From Acidobacteriota bacterium (GTDB lineage: Bacteria; Acidobacteriota; Terriglobia; Acidiferrales; UBA7541), in the NCBI GenBank assembly GCA_021788095.1, contig JAJYLB010000027.1, positions 1 through 53,901 of the forward strand: 53,901 bases of DNA, read 5' to 3'. This document shows positions 1 through 9,700 of the stretch, piece after piece (the stretch's first letter is position 1; every line of letters begins with the position of its first letter). The notes under the pieces are model-generated. The model made no database searches, was not told the DNA's origin, and saw only the letters and a program-made list of their open reading frames with translations. The translations under genes and the position numbers were made by a program.

Positions 1-55
1 GCCCTGGCGCAAATTTCGTGCGTTGTCCGCAAACGACTTGCGCGAATCTATGAAA
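1..55. repeat. Terminal direct repeat, left copy
   Basis: These 55 bases are identical to 53839-53893 at the other end of the window, and the two copies diverge at the next base. Inside the unit, GCGCAA (7-12) and TTGCGC (38-43) form an inverted repeat around a partly self-complementary core, so it resembles a small palindromic dispersed element. The sequence ends here in a genomic repeat, or the molecule closes on itself; the gene content favours a repeat. A length of 55 also matches a common assembler k-mer. Confidence 0.85.
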
Positions 56-264
56 AATACAAACTGTGGAAATGCCAGTTGCCACACAGACTCTTCAGCC
101 TGTGTCCGGCCTTTCTCAACAGCAAAAGCCCACACCACGTTACCAGCCCAACCGCGCAGTCGTGAGCGGTACGGCCCCCGCAGGGGCCAGCGTCCCTCCC
201 GAACCTTCGAGACCCGGCTATGCGCATCTCTCGTGCCAGCGGGTTCCGAGTTGTCACGCGGACT
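56..264. other. Intergenic, dispersed-repeat DNA
   Basis: No credible gene. Positions 78-104 carry one copy of a short repeat with CACAG and CTGTG arms. Related copies occur near 16883-16913, 17020-17045, 50230-50262 and 53786-53813. The region lies downstream of the M28 peptidase stop, so some of this palindromic DNA may act in transcript termination. That role is inference only. Confidence 0.5.
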
Positions 265-1824
265 CTAAAACGGCCTAGGCTGCGGCTCGCGCGCATGATG
301 TGGGAACGATTCCGGCAACTGGGAGACGTTCCACATCCACGCGGCCAGGAGCGCGGCTTGCTCCTCGAGCGCCTCGGGCCGAACGATTTCGAAAACGTCG
401 TCTGTGCTGTGATGCGCGTAGCCGTAATGCGCCGCAGCCTGGACGGCGAAATAGGACGCGACTCCCTCGCGCTGGAAGGCGACGTGGTCCGAGGAGCCGA
501 AATATTGCGTGCTGATGGGATCGAGGTCGAACACCTCTTCGAGCGGCAAATAGACCGCCTGGAATTCCGGTCCCGTAGGCCAGTAATCCTCCATCGAAAT
601 GCTGGTGATGCGGCCCGTGCCGGTATCGTCTACGAGCACCGCGTCCATCTTCGGGATTTCGCCGGCGTGGTTCTTCAGGTACGTCTCGACGCCAATGCCG
701 CCCTGTTCCTCGCCTGTAAACAGAATGAAGGTGAGTGTGCGGTTCGGCGACCATCCCAGCGACTTGAGCAGCCGGGCGGCTTCGAGCGTGGCCATCGCCC
801 CCGTGCCATTGTCCACTGCGCCTTCGCCCAAATCCCAGGAATCGAGATGCCCGCCGATGATCACCTGCTGGTCGGGATCGACCCTGCCCTTGATCTGGGC
901 AACGGTGATGGAGGCGGGAACGGGGCCTTGGCTGAACGTACCCGCGAGATGGATACGAAAAGTCCCCCGGCCGTCCTTGGCGAGGCGCAACAGCCACTGG
1001 TAATCGGGATGCGAGAGGTAGGCAACGGGAAGTGCGGAAGGCTCGTAGGCGGGAAAGCTCGCGCTTCCTGTCAAGATCAGCGCATCGGGCTTGTCGCTGT
1101 CGCGGAGAATGGCTACCGCTCCCTCTTGTGCCAGCGCGGTCATCACCTTGCGGAAATTCTCAAATCGCTGGCGAAACGACACCGCGGGCGCTTTCGGCAC
1201 CCCATGCGGAGCCGGAATAACGGCGTTATAGGCGTTGGGCGGATTCGGTGGAAGGTGGGCGGGTCCCTCCGGCTCGTCGCTGAGCACGATCGCGTCTTTG
1301 TATTTCGTGGCGTCGGCGGCGATCTCCTCCGCCGTCGTGTTTTCGTTGACGAGGACGAGCCGGCCGGCGACCGCCCCGGGAGTCGCTTTGCTCCATGCGG
1401 CAGAGCGCACCGTCATCCAGTGCTGGACCGGGGAAACCAATTCGCCCCAATCGTTTCCGCGAACCCAAGCGTAGGGAATCCGTGTGGTTTCCAGATGAGC
1501 TTCCAAACCGTATTTCTGGAACATCGAGAGCGTCCACGCGCTGGCTTTCTGCATCGCCGGCGAGCCGGTCAGCCGCGGCCCGATGTAGGTGGTCAGGTAG
1601 CGCTCGTTTTCGAGCGCTTCGGAATGGTCCTTCTCCGCCGCGGCGATCTGCTGGTCCGCTCGTTCCATCGCCTGGCGGTAAGCCTGCGGCTGGGCGCCGG
1701 CGGCCGTGGTTGCCGCGCTTTGCTGGGCATGCGACCCGGTCCCGAAAACCAGCGCCGCCACGGCTGCTACCGCCGCGGCACGAATCCATGTAGCGAGGGA
1801 AAGCCTCTTTCTCGGCTGCGTCAT
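265..1824 (-). CDS. Secreted M28-family zinc aminopeptidase/carboxypeptidase
   Basis: Predicted 519-aa metallopeptidase of clan MH, family M28, acting outside the cytoplasm on peptides. The ATG at 1824 is preferred over longer in-frame starts because it follows an AAGGA ribosome site and opens a classic signal peptide (MTQPRKR, hydrophobic stretch, cleavage after SHA near residue 33). A PA-like insert lies in the middle (about residues 225-295). Zinc and catalytic motifs are visible: GGHLDSWD near residue 322, then DNGTGA, and the general-base and metal glutamates in FTGEEQGG near residue 370. A late ..SSDHVAF.. stretch and the C-terminal HHSTDD motif complete the usual site. It is transcribed away from the Tc-toxin genes across a 336-bp gap. 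The family is clear; the substrate is unknown. Confidence 0.9.
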   Translation of the reverse strand: MTQPRKRLSLATWIRAAAVAAVAALVFGTGSHAQQSAATTAAGAQPQAYRQAMERADQQIAAAEKDHSEALENERYLTTYIGPRLTGSPAMQKASAWTLSMFQKYGLEAHLETTRIPYAWVRGNDWGELVSPVQHWMTVRSAAWSKATPGAVAGRLVLVNENTTAEEIAADATKYKDAIVLSDEPEGPAHLPPNPPNAYNAVIPAPHGVPKAPAVSFRQRFENFRKVMTALAQEGAVAILRDSDKPDALILTGSASFPAYEPSALPVAYLSHPDYQWLLRLAKDGRGTFRIHLAGTFSQGPVPASITVAQIKGRVDPDQQVIIGGHLDSWDLGEGAVDNGTGAMATLEAARLLKSLGWSPNRTLTFILFTGEEQGGIGVETYLKNHAGEIPKMDAVLVDDTGTGRITSISMEDYWPTGPEFQAVYLPLEEVFDLDPISTQYFGSSDHVAFQREGVASYFAVQAAAHYGYAHHSTDDVFEIVRPEALEEQAALLAAWMWNVSQLPESFPHHAREPQPRPF

Positions 1825-1945
1825 TGGCGATCCTTTTCCTTCGAAGATCACGCGCGCGCCGCAACATACACCCAGGCCGAGTCCGGCGCAACCGCGAACG
1901 GATCGCAACGAGAGATTCCCGAATCCCAGAATCCCCAAATCCCGC

Positions 1946-1974
1946 TTGACACGCTTGGCGCACGGGAGTAAAGT
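1946..1974 (+). promoter_or_regulatory. Candidate sigma-70 promoter upstream of the TcA-like genes
   Basis: A perfect TTGACA (1946-1951) is followed after 17 bases by TAAAGT (1969-1974), which matches four of six consensus -10 bases. It points towards the gene starting at 2161 and implies a leader of about 180 nt. It lies in the 336-bp divergent gap between the M28 peptidase and the TcA-like genes. The AT-rich stretch at 1980-2003 could carry the opposing promoter, but I see no convincing -35 there. This is a motif match only. Confidence 0.4.
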
Positions 1975-2160
1975 TCCGCCACTAATTATCATACAGTAAT
2001 CATAGCGGGCGGTTGTTCGCTCCAATTCGGGAACTGTTATTCGCCGGATGCAAGGGAAGGCGGCCCGCCCTCCGGCAACCCTTTCGCCGACAGACTCCGG
2101 GGGAAGTCGCGTCGGCGCCGTGATTCTCTCCGACCGAATATCTACCCCCGAGGTGCAGCT

Positions 2161-3735
2161 ATGCTTCAGTCACCCTCCACCCTCCTGGCTGGGGTCGAGC
2201 CGACGCGAGCCGTTCATGGAATCGTTCGACAGCCGGATGGCACTCCCATTCCCGGGGCCCAGGTGCAGGCCTTCGACCAGGAACTCCGCAGCCAAACCGC
2301 GCTCGGGCAGGCGCGCACCGGCGCGGACGGCCAATACGTCATACGGTACGCCATCGCCCAAATCGAACGGGAAGGCAAGACCAGCGCGGACCTGGTCGTG
2401 AAGGCGCTCCAAGCGGATGGGACGGTCCTGGCCCAATCGCCCGTCCACTTTCATGCCCCCGCCGACGAGGAGATCGATCTGACGGAGGGGAACCAGCCGT
2501 ACGTCGGTCCTTCCGAACTCGCCCTGCTCCAAAAGCAGCTCGCCCCGGCTCTGCAGCAAGTAGCTCCCGCGGACCTCACCGCCCACGACATCGATTACCT
2601 CACCGGCGAGACGGGCGCGAGCGGGGATCAGGTGCAGCGACTGGCCGTGGTCTCGAAGAACGCTGCGACGATCGGAATCGATCCGGCAATCCTGTATGCG
2701 CTGGCCAGCCAAGGCCTCCCTAGCGACTCCAGCAGTCTGCTCGCCTGCGACCCTGCGGCGCTCCGCGACGCACTCACCGCAGCCGTTGCGGAGAACCGGG
2801 TACCGGCGGCGGTCGGCGGCCAGATCAACGCCGTCATCACAAAACTCCAGAGCGCGGCGATTTCCCAGATGCTCGCGCCGGGGGCTTACCGCGTCGGAAG
2901 CGTTTTGACCAAGATACTGCCGCAGGCGGCTCAGCAGACTGCGTTTCTGAGCGCGTTCCTGGCGAATAGGGAGTCGCCGGTGAATTTCTGGCAGGCGCTC
3001 GGGAAGCAACCCGGATTCGACCCCGCTACCATCGCGGCAACGCAATTTGCGATTCAGGCGTCGAGCCTCACCCAATACCACGCGCCGTTGGTTTTGGCAC
3101 TCGTCGCCCAGCGCCAGCAAGGCCGGATCAAGTCCCTTTCAGACCTGGCGCGGCTCCAGGCCAGCGACTGGGTGCAGCTCCTGAACACCGCGGACTCGAC
3201 GGGCTCCCCGATTGGCGTCCCTCCGGGAGTGCCAGGTGATTCGGCTGCGGTGCAAGCCCAGAATTACGCCGAAATACTCACTCGGCGCCTGGAAGTCGCC
3301 TTCCCCACCGTTGCCGTCTCCGCGGGGCTGTCGAGGAGCGCGCGAGCGGGCGCGGCGGAAGTTGGGGCGTTCCTCGACGCGCATCCCGATTTCGATATCG
3401 CAGGCACGAACGCCGTCACCTACGTGGCGGCGCGCCAAGCTTCGGCGACGGTTAGCAGCCAGCTTCCAGCCATCCAGCGCATCTTCCGCGTAGCGCCGCG
3501 CTACGCCCAGATGGACGTATTGCTGGGAGCAGGACTCCATTCCGCGCGCGGCATCTCCATGCTCTCGCCGAACGCTTTCGTCAGCCGGTTTGGCGCGGCC
3601 CTCGGAGGCGAAGACGAGGCGCGGGCCGTCTACTCCCGGGCGCAGCTCTTCTCCGCTTCGGCGGCGCATCTTTTTGGACGATTCTCGAGCGGCCTGAACC
3701 AGGGTCGCCCGATCGTGATCGAGGACGTCACATGA
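2161..3735 (+). CDS. Tc toxin subunit A-like, N-terminal part (transthyretin-like plus VRP1/SpvA-like region)
   Basis: Predicted 524-aa protein. The ATG at 2161 follows a GAGG site about 9 nt upstream. Residues about 15-105 form a carboxypeptidase-regulatory/transthyretin-like beta-sandwich (GIVRQPDGTPIPGAQVQAF, later GADGQYVIRY). The alpha-helical remainder resembles the N-terminal region of large Tc toxin A proteins (VRP1/SpvA type), including the Q..ETGAS..Q..RLAVVSKNA section. In many such proteins this part is fused to the rest; here it ends at 3735 in an ATGA overlap with the next gene, whose first residues carry the canonical CxCxxC/SPAAYL motif. The two products probably assemble together. 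No signal peptide is seen. The family link rests on motif recall rather than a search. A recent split by a single stop or frameshift is possible, but the clean 4-base overlap suggests translational coupling. Confidence 0.8.
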   Translation: MLQSPSTLLAGVEPTRAVHGIVRQPDGTPIPGAQVQAFDQELRSQTALGQARTGADGQYVIRYAIAQIEREGKTSADLVVKALQADGTVLAQSPVHFHAPADEEIDLTEGNQPYVGPSELALLQKQLAPALQQVAPADLTAHDIDYLTGETGASGDQVQRLAVVSKNAATIGIDPAILYALASQGLPSDSSSLLACDPAALRDALTAAVAENRVPAAVGGQINAVITKLQSAAISQMLAPGAYRVGSVLTKILPQAAQQTAFLSAFLANRESPVNFWQALGKQPGFDPATIAATQFAIQASSLTQYHAPLVLALVAQRQQGRIKSLSDLARLQASDWVQLLNTADSTGSPIGVPPGVPGDSAAVQAQNYAEILTRRLEVAFPTVAVSAGLSRSARAGAAEVGAFLDAHPDFDIAGTNAVTYVAARQASATVSSQLPAIQRIFRVAPRYAQMDVLLGAGLHSARGISMLSPNAFVSRFGAALGGEDEARAVYSRAQLFSASAAHLFGRFSSGLNQGRPIVIEDVT

Positions 3736-6700
3736 CCCCACCCCTGGCGCAAATCCCGAATTGGACTTCTCTCTTCGGCAGCCCCGATTTCTGCGCGTGT
3801 GAAGACTGCCTCTCCATCCTCAGTCCGGCCGCCTACCTCGTCGACCTTCTCCAGACGATACTGGCCTCGCAGATCAGCGATGGGGGAAGCAAGACGGGGA
3901 CGGACCTGTTGTTCGCTCGGCGGGCCGACATCGCGACGCTCCAGCTCGATTGCAACAATACCAATACCGAGCTTCCTTACATCGACTTGGTGAACGAACT
4001 GCTCGAGAATGCGATCGCTCCGAACACCGCAACGAAACACGACACCACCGACGGGTCGTCCGCCGATCTGGGCGCGATGCCGGAGTACATTAATTCCGGC
4101 GCCTACGACGGCTTGGCAACGTACGTCTTCCCCTGGAACCTGCCGTTCGATCTTGGCTTAACGCAGGCCCGAGCCTACCTGGCCGCCATCCCGATCGATC
4201 GCTCCCGATTGATGCAGGTCTTCCAGACGTCACCGGGCGCCGCCGATCCCACTGACTCCGCTCTCACCGCCGCCGACGCCTTTGTCGCCGAATTCCTGGG
4301 CCTTTCGCCGCTCGGCTGGAAAATTCTCCTGGGCGCGAGCGGGCATCAGCCGTGGGAACTCTGGGGCGTCAGCACGAGCGACTGGAACGGCACGTGGACG
4401 GTGGCCAGCCCTGGGCCGACGGTCGCCCAGTTCCTGCAGCAATCGGGAATCTCCTTCCCGGACTTGGTTGATCTGCTCACCACTCGGTTCGCCGCCCCGC
4501 TCGGCGCTAGCGGGAAAGCCATCGCCATCGAGTGGGCCGACACGGCGACCGAGCAGTCCTGCGACACTACCAAGGCCACCATCCTCAATCTCTCTGCGAA
4601 CGCGCTCGGCCAAATGGTTCAGTTTCTGCGCCTGCGGCAGGCGCTGGAAATCCCGGTGCTCGATCTGGACCTGCTGGTCGCAGCGCTGCGTTCGGGATCG
4701 TTCGACGCCGCCTTCTTGCGGCAGGTGGTGGCTGCCTCGCAATTGCAGAGCAAACTGGGGCTGTCTTGGCCGGAGCTGGCTGCGTGGTGGGGACCTATCC
4801 CCACTTTCCCAGACGTCCGCGGCGGCACTTCGCTCTACGAGAGCCTGTTTCTCAACCCCGCCCTCCTCAATCCCGATCCCACGGTCCAGAAGACCATCAC
4901 CGCGGTCTTCGGCCTGAATTCCACCGGCACGGAGATCCAGGACACCTCGCACTTCCTCGAAGACTCGGTCTATCGCCCCAACCTCCTGGCCGGTTTGCAG
5001 ATTTCTTCCGCCGACCTCGACGCGCTGATTGCCGCGCTGCCGCTCGCCGTCTCGAGCGGGAAACACGTGCTGAATCTGGCCAATCTCTCCGAGCTGTTTC
5101 GCGCCACGTCGCTCGCGCGCGCTTTGGGCCTCTCGATTCCGGACTTTCTCACGGTGGTCGCGCTGTTCGGCCTGAATCTCGATCCAGCCTCCGGACATAC
5201 GCCGCCCCTGGCGCCCTTCGACCCCACGCGCGTGGCTGACGCGGCGACGGTGGTGGCCCAGTCCGCATTCCTCGCTTCTTCCGGCTTCAGCCCTGCCGAT
5301 CTCGGCTACCTCCTGCTCGATCGGGACGCTGCCACTTCGCCTCTCGCGCCATCGGCCGCCGCTCTCGCGCAGCAACTCACCAACCTCCTCTCAGGACTCG
5401 CGCCCATCGCCGCAGCCACGGGGGGGTCGGGCGCGCAATGGCAGGCCCAAGCCGGAGCGTTCGTCATCCAGCAGCTCTCGGGCTGGCTGTCGCTCCCGGT
5501 GCCCGCGCTCCAGGCCTGGCTTGCGCCGCCGGCCGCGCCACCGAAGCCGCCGGGATTTCCTACGGATGTCCTGAGCGTGCTGCTCGACCCCTCCTTCGTC
5601 GGCATGGCGGCCCCGATCGGCGCCGCCGCTATTTCCTCCGCGCTGGCCGCGCCAACCCCGTTCAATCCGGCCTCGGCGCCGCCGCTCTACTATCAAGCAC
5701 GCTCCCTCATCCTGCTCAAGAAGCTCGCGGTCTTGGCGAGCCGGCTCAGCCTGACCGCGGCGGAACTGGGTTGGCTCGAGGCGAACGCCGGCGCCCTCGG
5801 TTGGCTCGATTTCAGCACACTGCCGGCCTATAGCAGCCCGCCCTTGGCGCCTTTTGCGCCGTTCTATCTGCTGGCCCTGATGTGCCAGTTGCGCACCCAA
5901 TGGATCGCCCGCCAGTCCTTTTTCACCCTGCTCCCCGCGCGCCCGCCCGCCCCCGCGCCTTCGATGGGCGGCTATCTGGGAAGCTTGACCGGTCTGACCG
6001 GTTGGAACCTGGCGGATCTGAATTTCCTCGCCGGAGCCCAGGGGTGGAATCTGGCGGTCGCCGACTTCTGGAACCCGGCCACGCTTCTCCGCTGCCAGAA
6101 CGCCTTCCAGGCGCTTTCCAGCTTGAACGCATCCGCAGCGCAGGTGTTTCCCTGGACCTATGCCTCGCTCACCCTCGCGCAAGCCAACGACATCACCAAT
6201 CTCGTCAAGAACCGCTACAGCTTCGAGCAATGGCCGGCCATCGGCAAAAAGCTTCGAGACCCGCTCCGCCAGCAGCAGCGCGACGCGCTGGTTTCCTACG
6301 CGATCTACGATTCCGCCTCCCTCTTCCACCAGGCTTTCACTTCCGCCGACGACCTGTTTGGATATTTACTACTCGACACGCAAATGTCGGCCTGCATGAT
6401 GACCAGCCGCATCATCCAGGCGACGCAATCGGTGCAACTCTTCATCAGCCGATGCCTGATGAACGTCGAGCCGGGCGCGGTCATCTCGGAAACCGCCTCG
6501 CGCTATTGGGAATGGATGAAGGCGTACCGGCTCTGGCAGGCGAACCGCGAGGTTTTTCTCTACCCGGAGAACTGGCTCATCCCCACCCTGCGCGACGACC
6601 AAACCGATTTCTTCCAGACCCTTGCCCAATCCCTGCGCCAGAACGCCATCACCAGCGACCACGTCGAAGCCGGCTATCTCGCTTACCTCACCAGCCTGGA

Positions 6701-9700
6701 CCAGGTTGCCCGGCTACGGGTTTGCGGCATGTACCACGATCTGAACGAGACCGAGAATATCGATGTGGTCCACGTTGTCGCGCGGACCGAAGGCGCGCCG
6801 TTCGTCTATTACTACCGCCAGTTTGTGAACTCGTCGTATTGGACGCCGTGGGAGAAGGTCGGCCTGGATCTTGCCGGCAACGATGTCATTCCGGTGGTCT
6901 ACAACCGCCGGCTGTACCTCGTATGGCCGCTGCTCCGCCTCGTCTCTATCCCGCCTCCGCAAGTCAGCTTCGGACCGATAGACCTCAGCGGGGGATCCAC
7001 ACTGCAGACCACTCCGCCCTACCAGTGGGTTCAGGTGCAGATCGCCTGGAGTCAGTACACCGACAATAAGTGGGTTGCGAAGAAAACTTCCGATCCGCCC
7101 GGTGTCCTGATCCCCTTCGCCCAGGAGCCGCCGGGAGACGGCCTCGTCCCCGAAGCGAATGAAACGATCTATGAGTTGCAACCCGAGGACGCCATCTCGG
7201 TGATCAGGGCGGACGGCAGCATCGATCCCGCCTACTTCGCTTTCAAGGCCATCCCGCCAGCTTCCGACGACGCTACCGACGCCCTCCAGATCGAATGCTA
7301 CGTCCATCCTTCGGCGAGCGGGAAAGTGTCGCCACCGCACATGGGCATCTGGGTGGCGCAATTCACCATCTCGGGTTGCCACGAGCGGGTGGAAGTCTCC
7401 GTCAAGCCGCCGAGCGCCAGCCAATCCCAATCCATCGTGCCGCCGCCGAAAATGGATATCGACAGCATGGAATTTGCTTTGCCGCCTCCCTCCGGCGAAG
7501 TCTTCGGAGTGGGCGATGTTCTGCGCCTCAACGTCGGCATCGTGGACCCGAGCGACGTCACACTCACCCAAATCCAGAACCAACTCTCTCCTCAGGAGGT
7601 GCTGGGCTCGACCCCAGCCGGGGATACCTACCTGCTCTACCCTCACCAATACCCCCAATTCTCGGCTCAGGACGTCTTCTTCGAACAAGACAACGAGCAC
7701 AGCTTTTTCGTGGTTCCCCACCTCAGCCGCGAAGTGATCGGTCTCCAGAACGGCGCCTACGCCGGCTACGCCAACTTGCACGCGCCGGGAGCCTTCTACG
7801 CCACGAATTTGCTCCCGATCGTCAATTCCGGGGCGCTCGCGCCGGCCCCTGGGTTTGCGCTCCGCTCGTTGGGAGCGGGGGCGGCTTCGAGCGGCGCCAC
7901 CAATTTCAAAACGATCTCGCCCGGAGGCTACGTCAACGGCGTGACCGGATGGTCGCCGAAAGCCCCGATCGCCCGGTATTTCGGCGACTTCCAGTACTAC
8001 CCGTTCTACCACCCCTACGTCTGCCAATTCATTCGCGCCATCAAGCAGGCCGGCGTCCGCGGATTGCTCCAGTGGCCGCATCCGGCTTCGGCAACTCCCC
8101 CGTGGCCGAGCGCTCCGACGCCCGCGCCGTTGCAACTGTTGAACGCCGATTACTTTGCCTCGGAGTACAGTCCGCTCGCGGTTTCTCAGCCCTATCCGGC
8201 CGATGATGTGGATTTCACCGCCTCCGGCCCCTATTCCCAATACAATTGGGAACTCTTCTACCACGCCCCGATGCTGCTGGCGACCCAGTTAAGCCAGAAC
8301 CAGCAATTCGAAGACGCGCAGAAGTGGCTGCATTACGTTTTCGATCCTACCGACATCTACCCCTTGGCGCCTCCCACGGCCAGCTCGAACTTCCCGTACG
8401 GATTCTGGAAGCTCAAGCCGTTCTACGAGCAGACCACCGAGCAAACCGTCGCCGATCTCGTCACGTTGCTCGATTCCGCCGCGCCGGGCAACGCCGACGC
8501 CATCCAGAATTTCCAGCAGCAGGTGAACGCTTCGCTCGATGATCCCTTCAATCCCTATGCCATCGCGCGCCTGCGGACGACGGCGTTTCAGAGGGCGACC
8601 GTGATGGCTTATTTGGACAACTTGATCGCGTGGGGAGACAGCTTGTTCGCCCAGAACACCCGCGAGAGCATCAACGAGGCCACGCAGATCTACATTCTGG
8701 CCGAACAGTTGCTCGGCCCGCGTCCGACGCGGGTCGAACGCGGCGCGGTCCCGCCCTCGAACTACCAGACCCTCTCCGGCCTCATGGTTTCCGGCGACCT
8801 CTCCGATCCGCTGGTCCAGCTCGAAAACGCCTTGCCTGTCTCGGCGGGCCAGCTCGTCCCCGCGGTTCCCCTTCCTTACGCGCCTCCGCCGCTCTCGGCT
8901 TCCACCGTCTATTTCTGCTTCCCGCCGAATCCGCAGCTGCTGGCCTATTGGGACACCGTGGCCGACCGCCTGACGAAAATCCGGAATTGCGAGAACCTCC
9001 AGGGGCAGTACGAGCAGTTGCCGCTGCTTGCGCCGCCCATTCCGCCGGGCCTGCTCGTCGCGGCCGCGGCCGCTGGAGGCGACCTCTCCACCGTGCTGAA
9101 CGCCCTGAGCGCTCCGTCCCCGCTCTATCGCTTCCCGTACCTGTACAAGCAGGCGATGGATTTCTGCAAAGAGGTCCAAAAGCTCGGCGATGATCTCCTG
9201 AAGGCTCTCGAGCGGGAGGATGCCGAGGCGCTGGCCGATCTCCGGGCCGCACAGGAGGCGGCGTTGCTCACCGCGATGCAGCAGGTCTACCTCCAACGAG
9301 TCACCGAAGCCAATCTCCAGCAGCAGAATTTGCTGATGTACAAGGATCGTATCCAGCACAAGCATGACTGGTACGCCACGCAGCCCTTTATGTACGACGG
9401 CGATACCGTGGGCCTCACGCTCAAGGCGGTCGCCATAGCCTTGGAGGCGGCCGCGGGCATCCTCCATGCCACCGAAGGCACGGCGCATCTCATTCCCGAG
9501 CTGGATGGCGGCGTGACCGGCGTGGGAGGGAGCGCCACCGTCAAGATCAAATTCGGTGGCCAAAACGTCGGGCATGCCGCCAAGGGCTGGGCCGACGCGT
9601 TGGGAATCACCGGGAAGTTGACGAACGGGCTGGCGGAAGGCGCGCTCACTATCGGCAAGTTCCAGGAACGCCAGGCGAAATTCCAGCTCGAAAAGGAGTT

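Noticed and set aside
220..1971. Long plus-strand open frame opposite the M28 peptidase
   Set aside because: Arg/Gly-rich translation without family features, exactly antisense to a gene with clear motifs; typical of GC-rich DNA.
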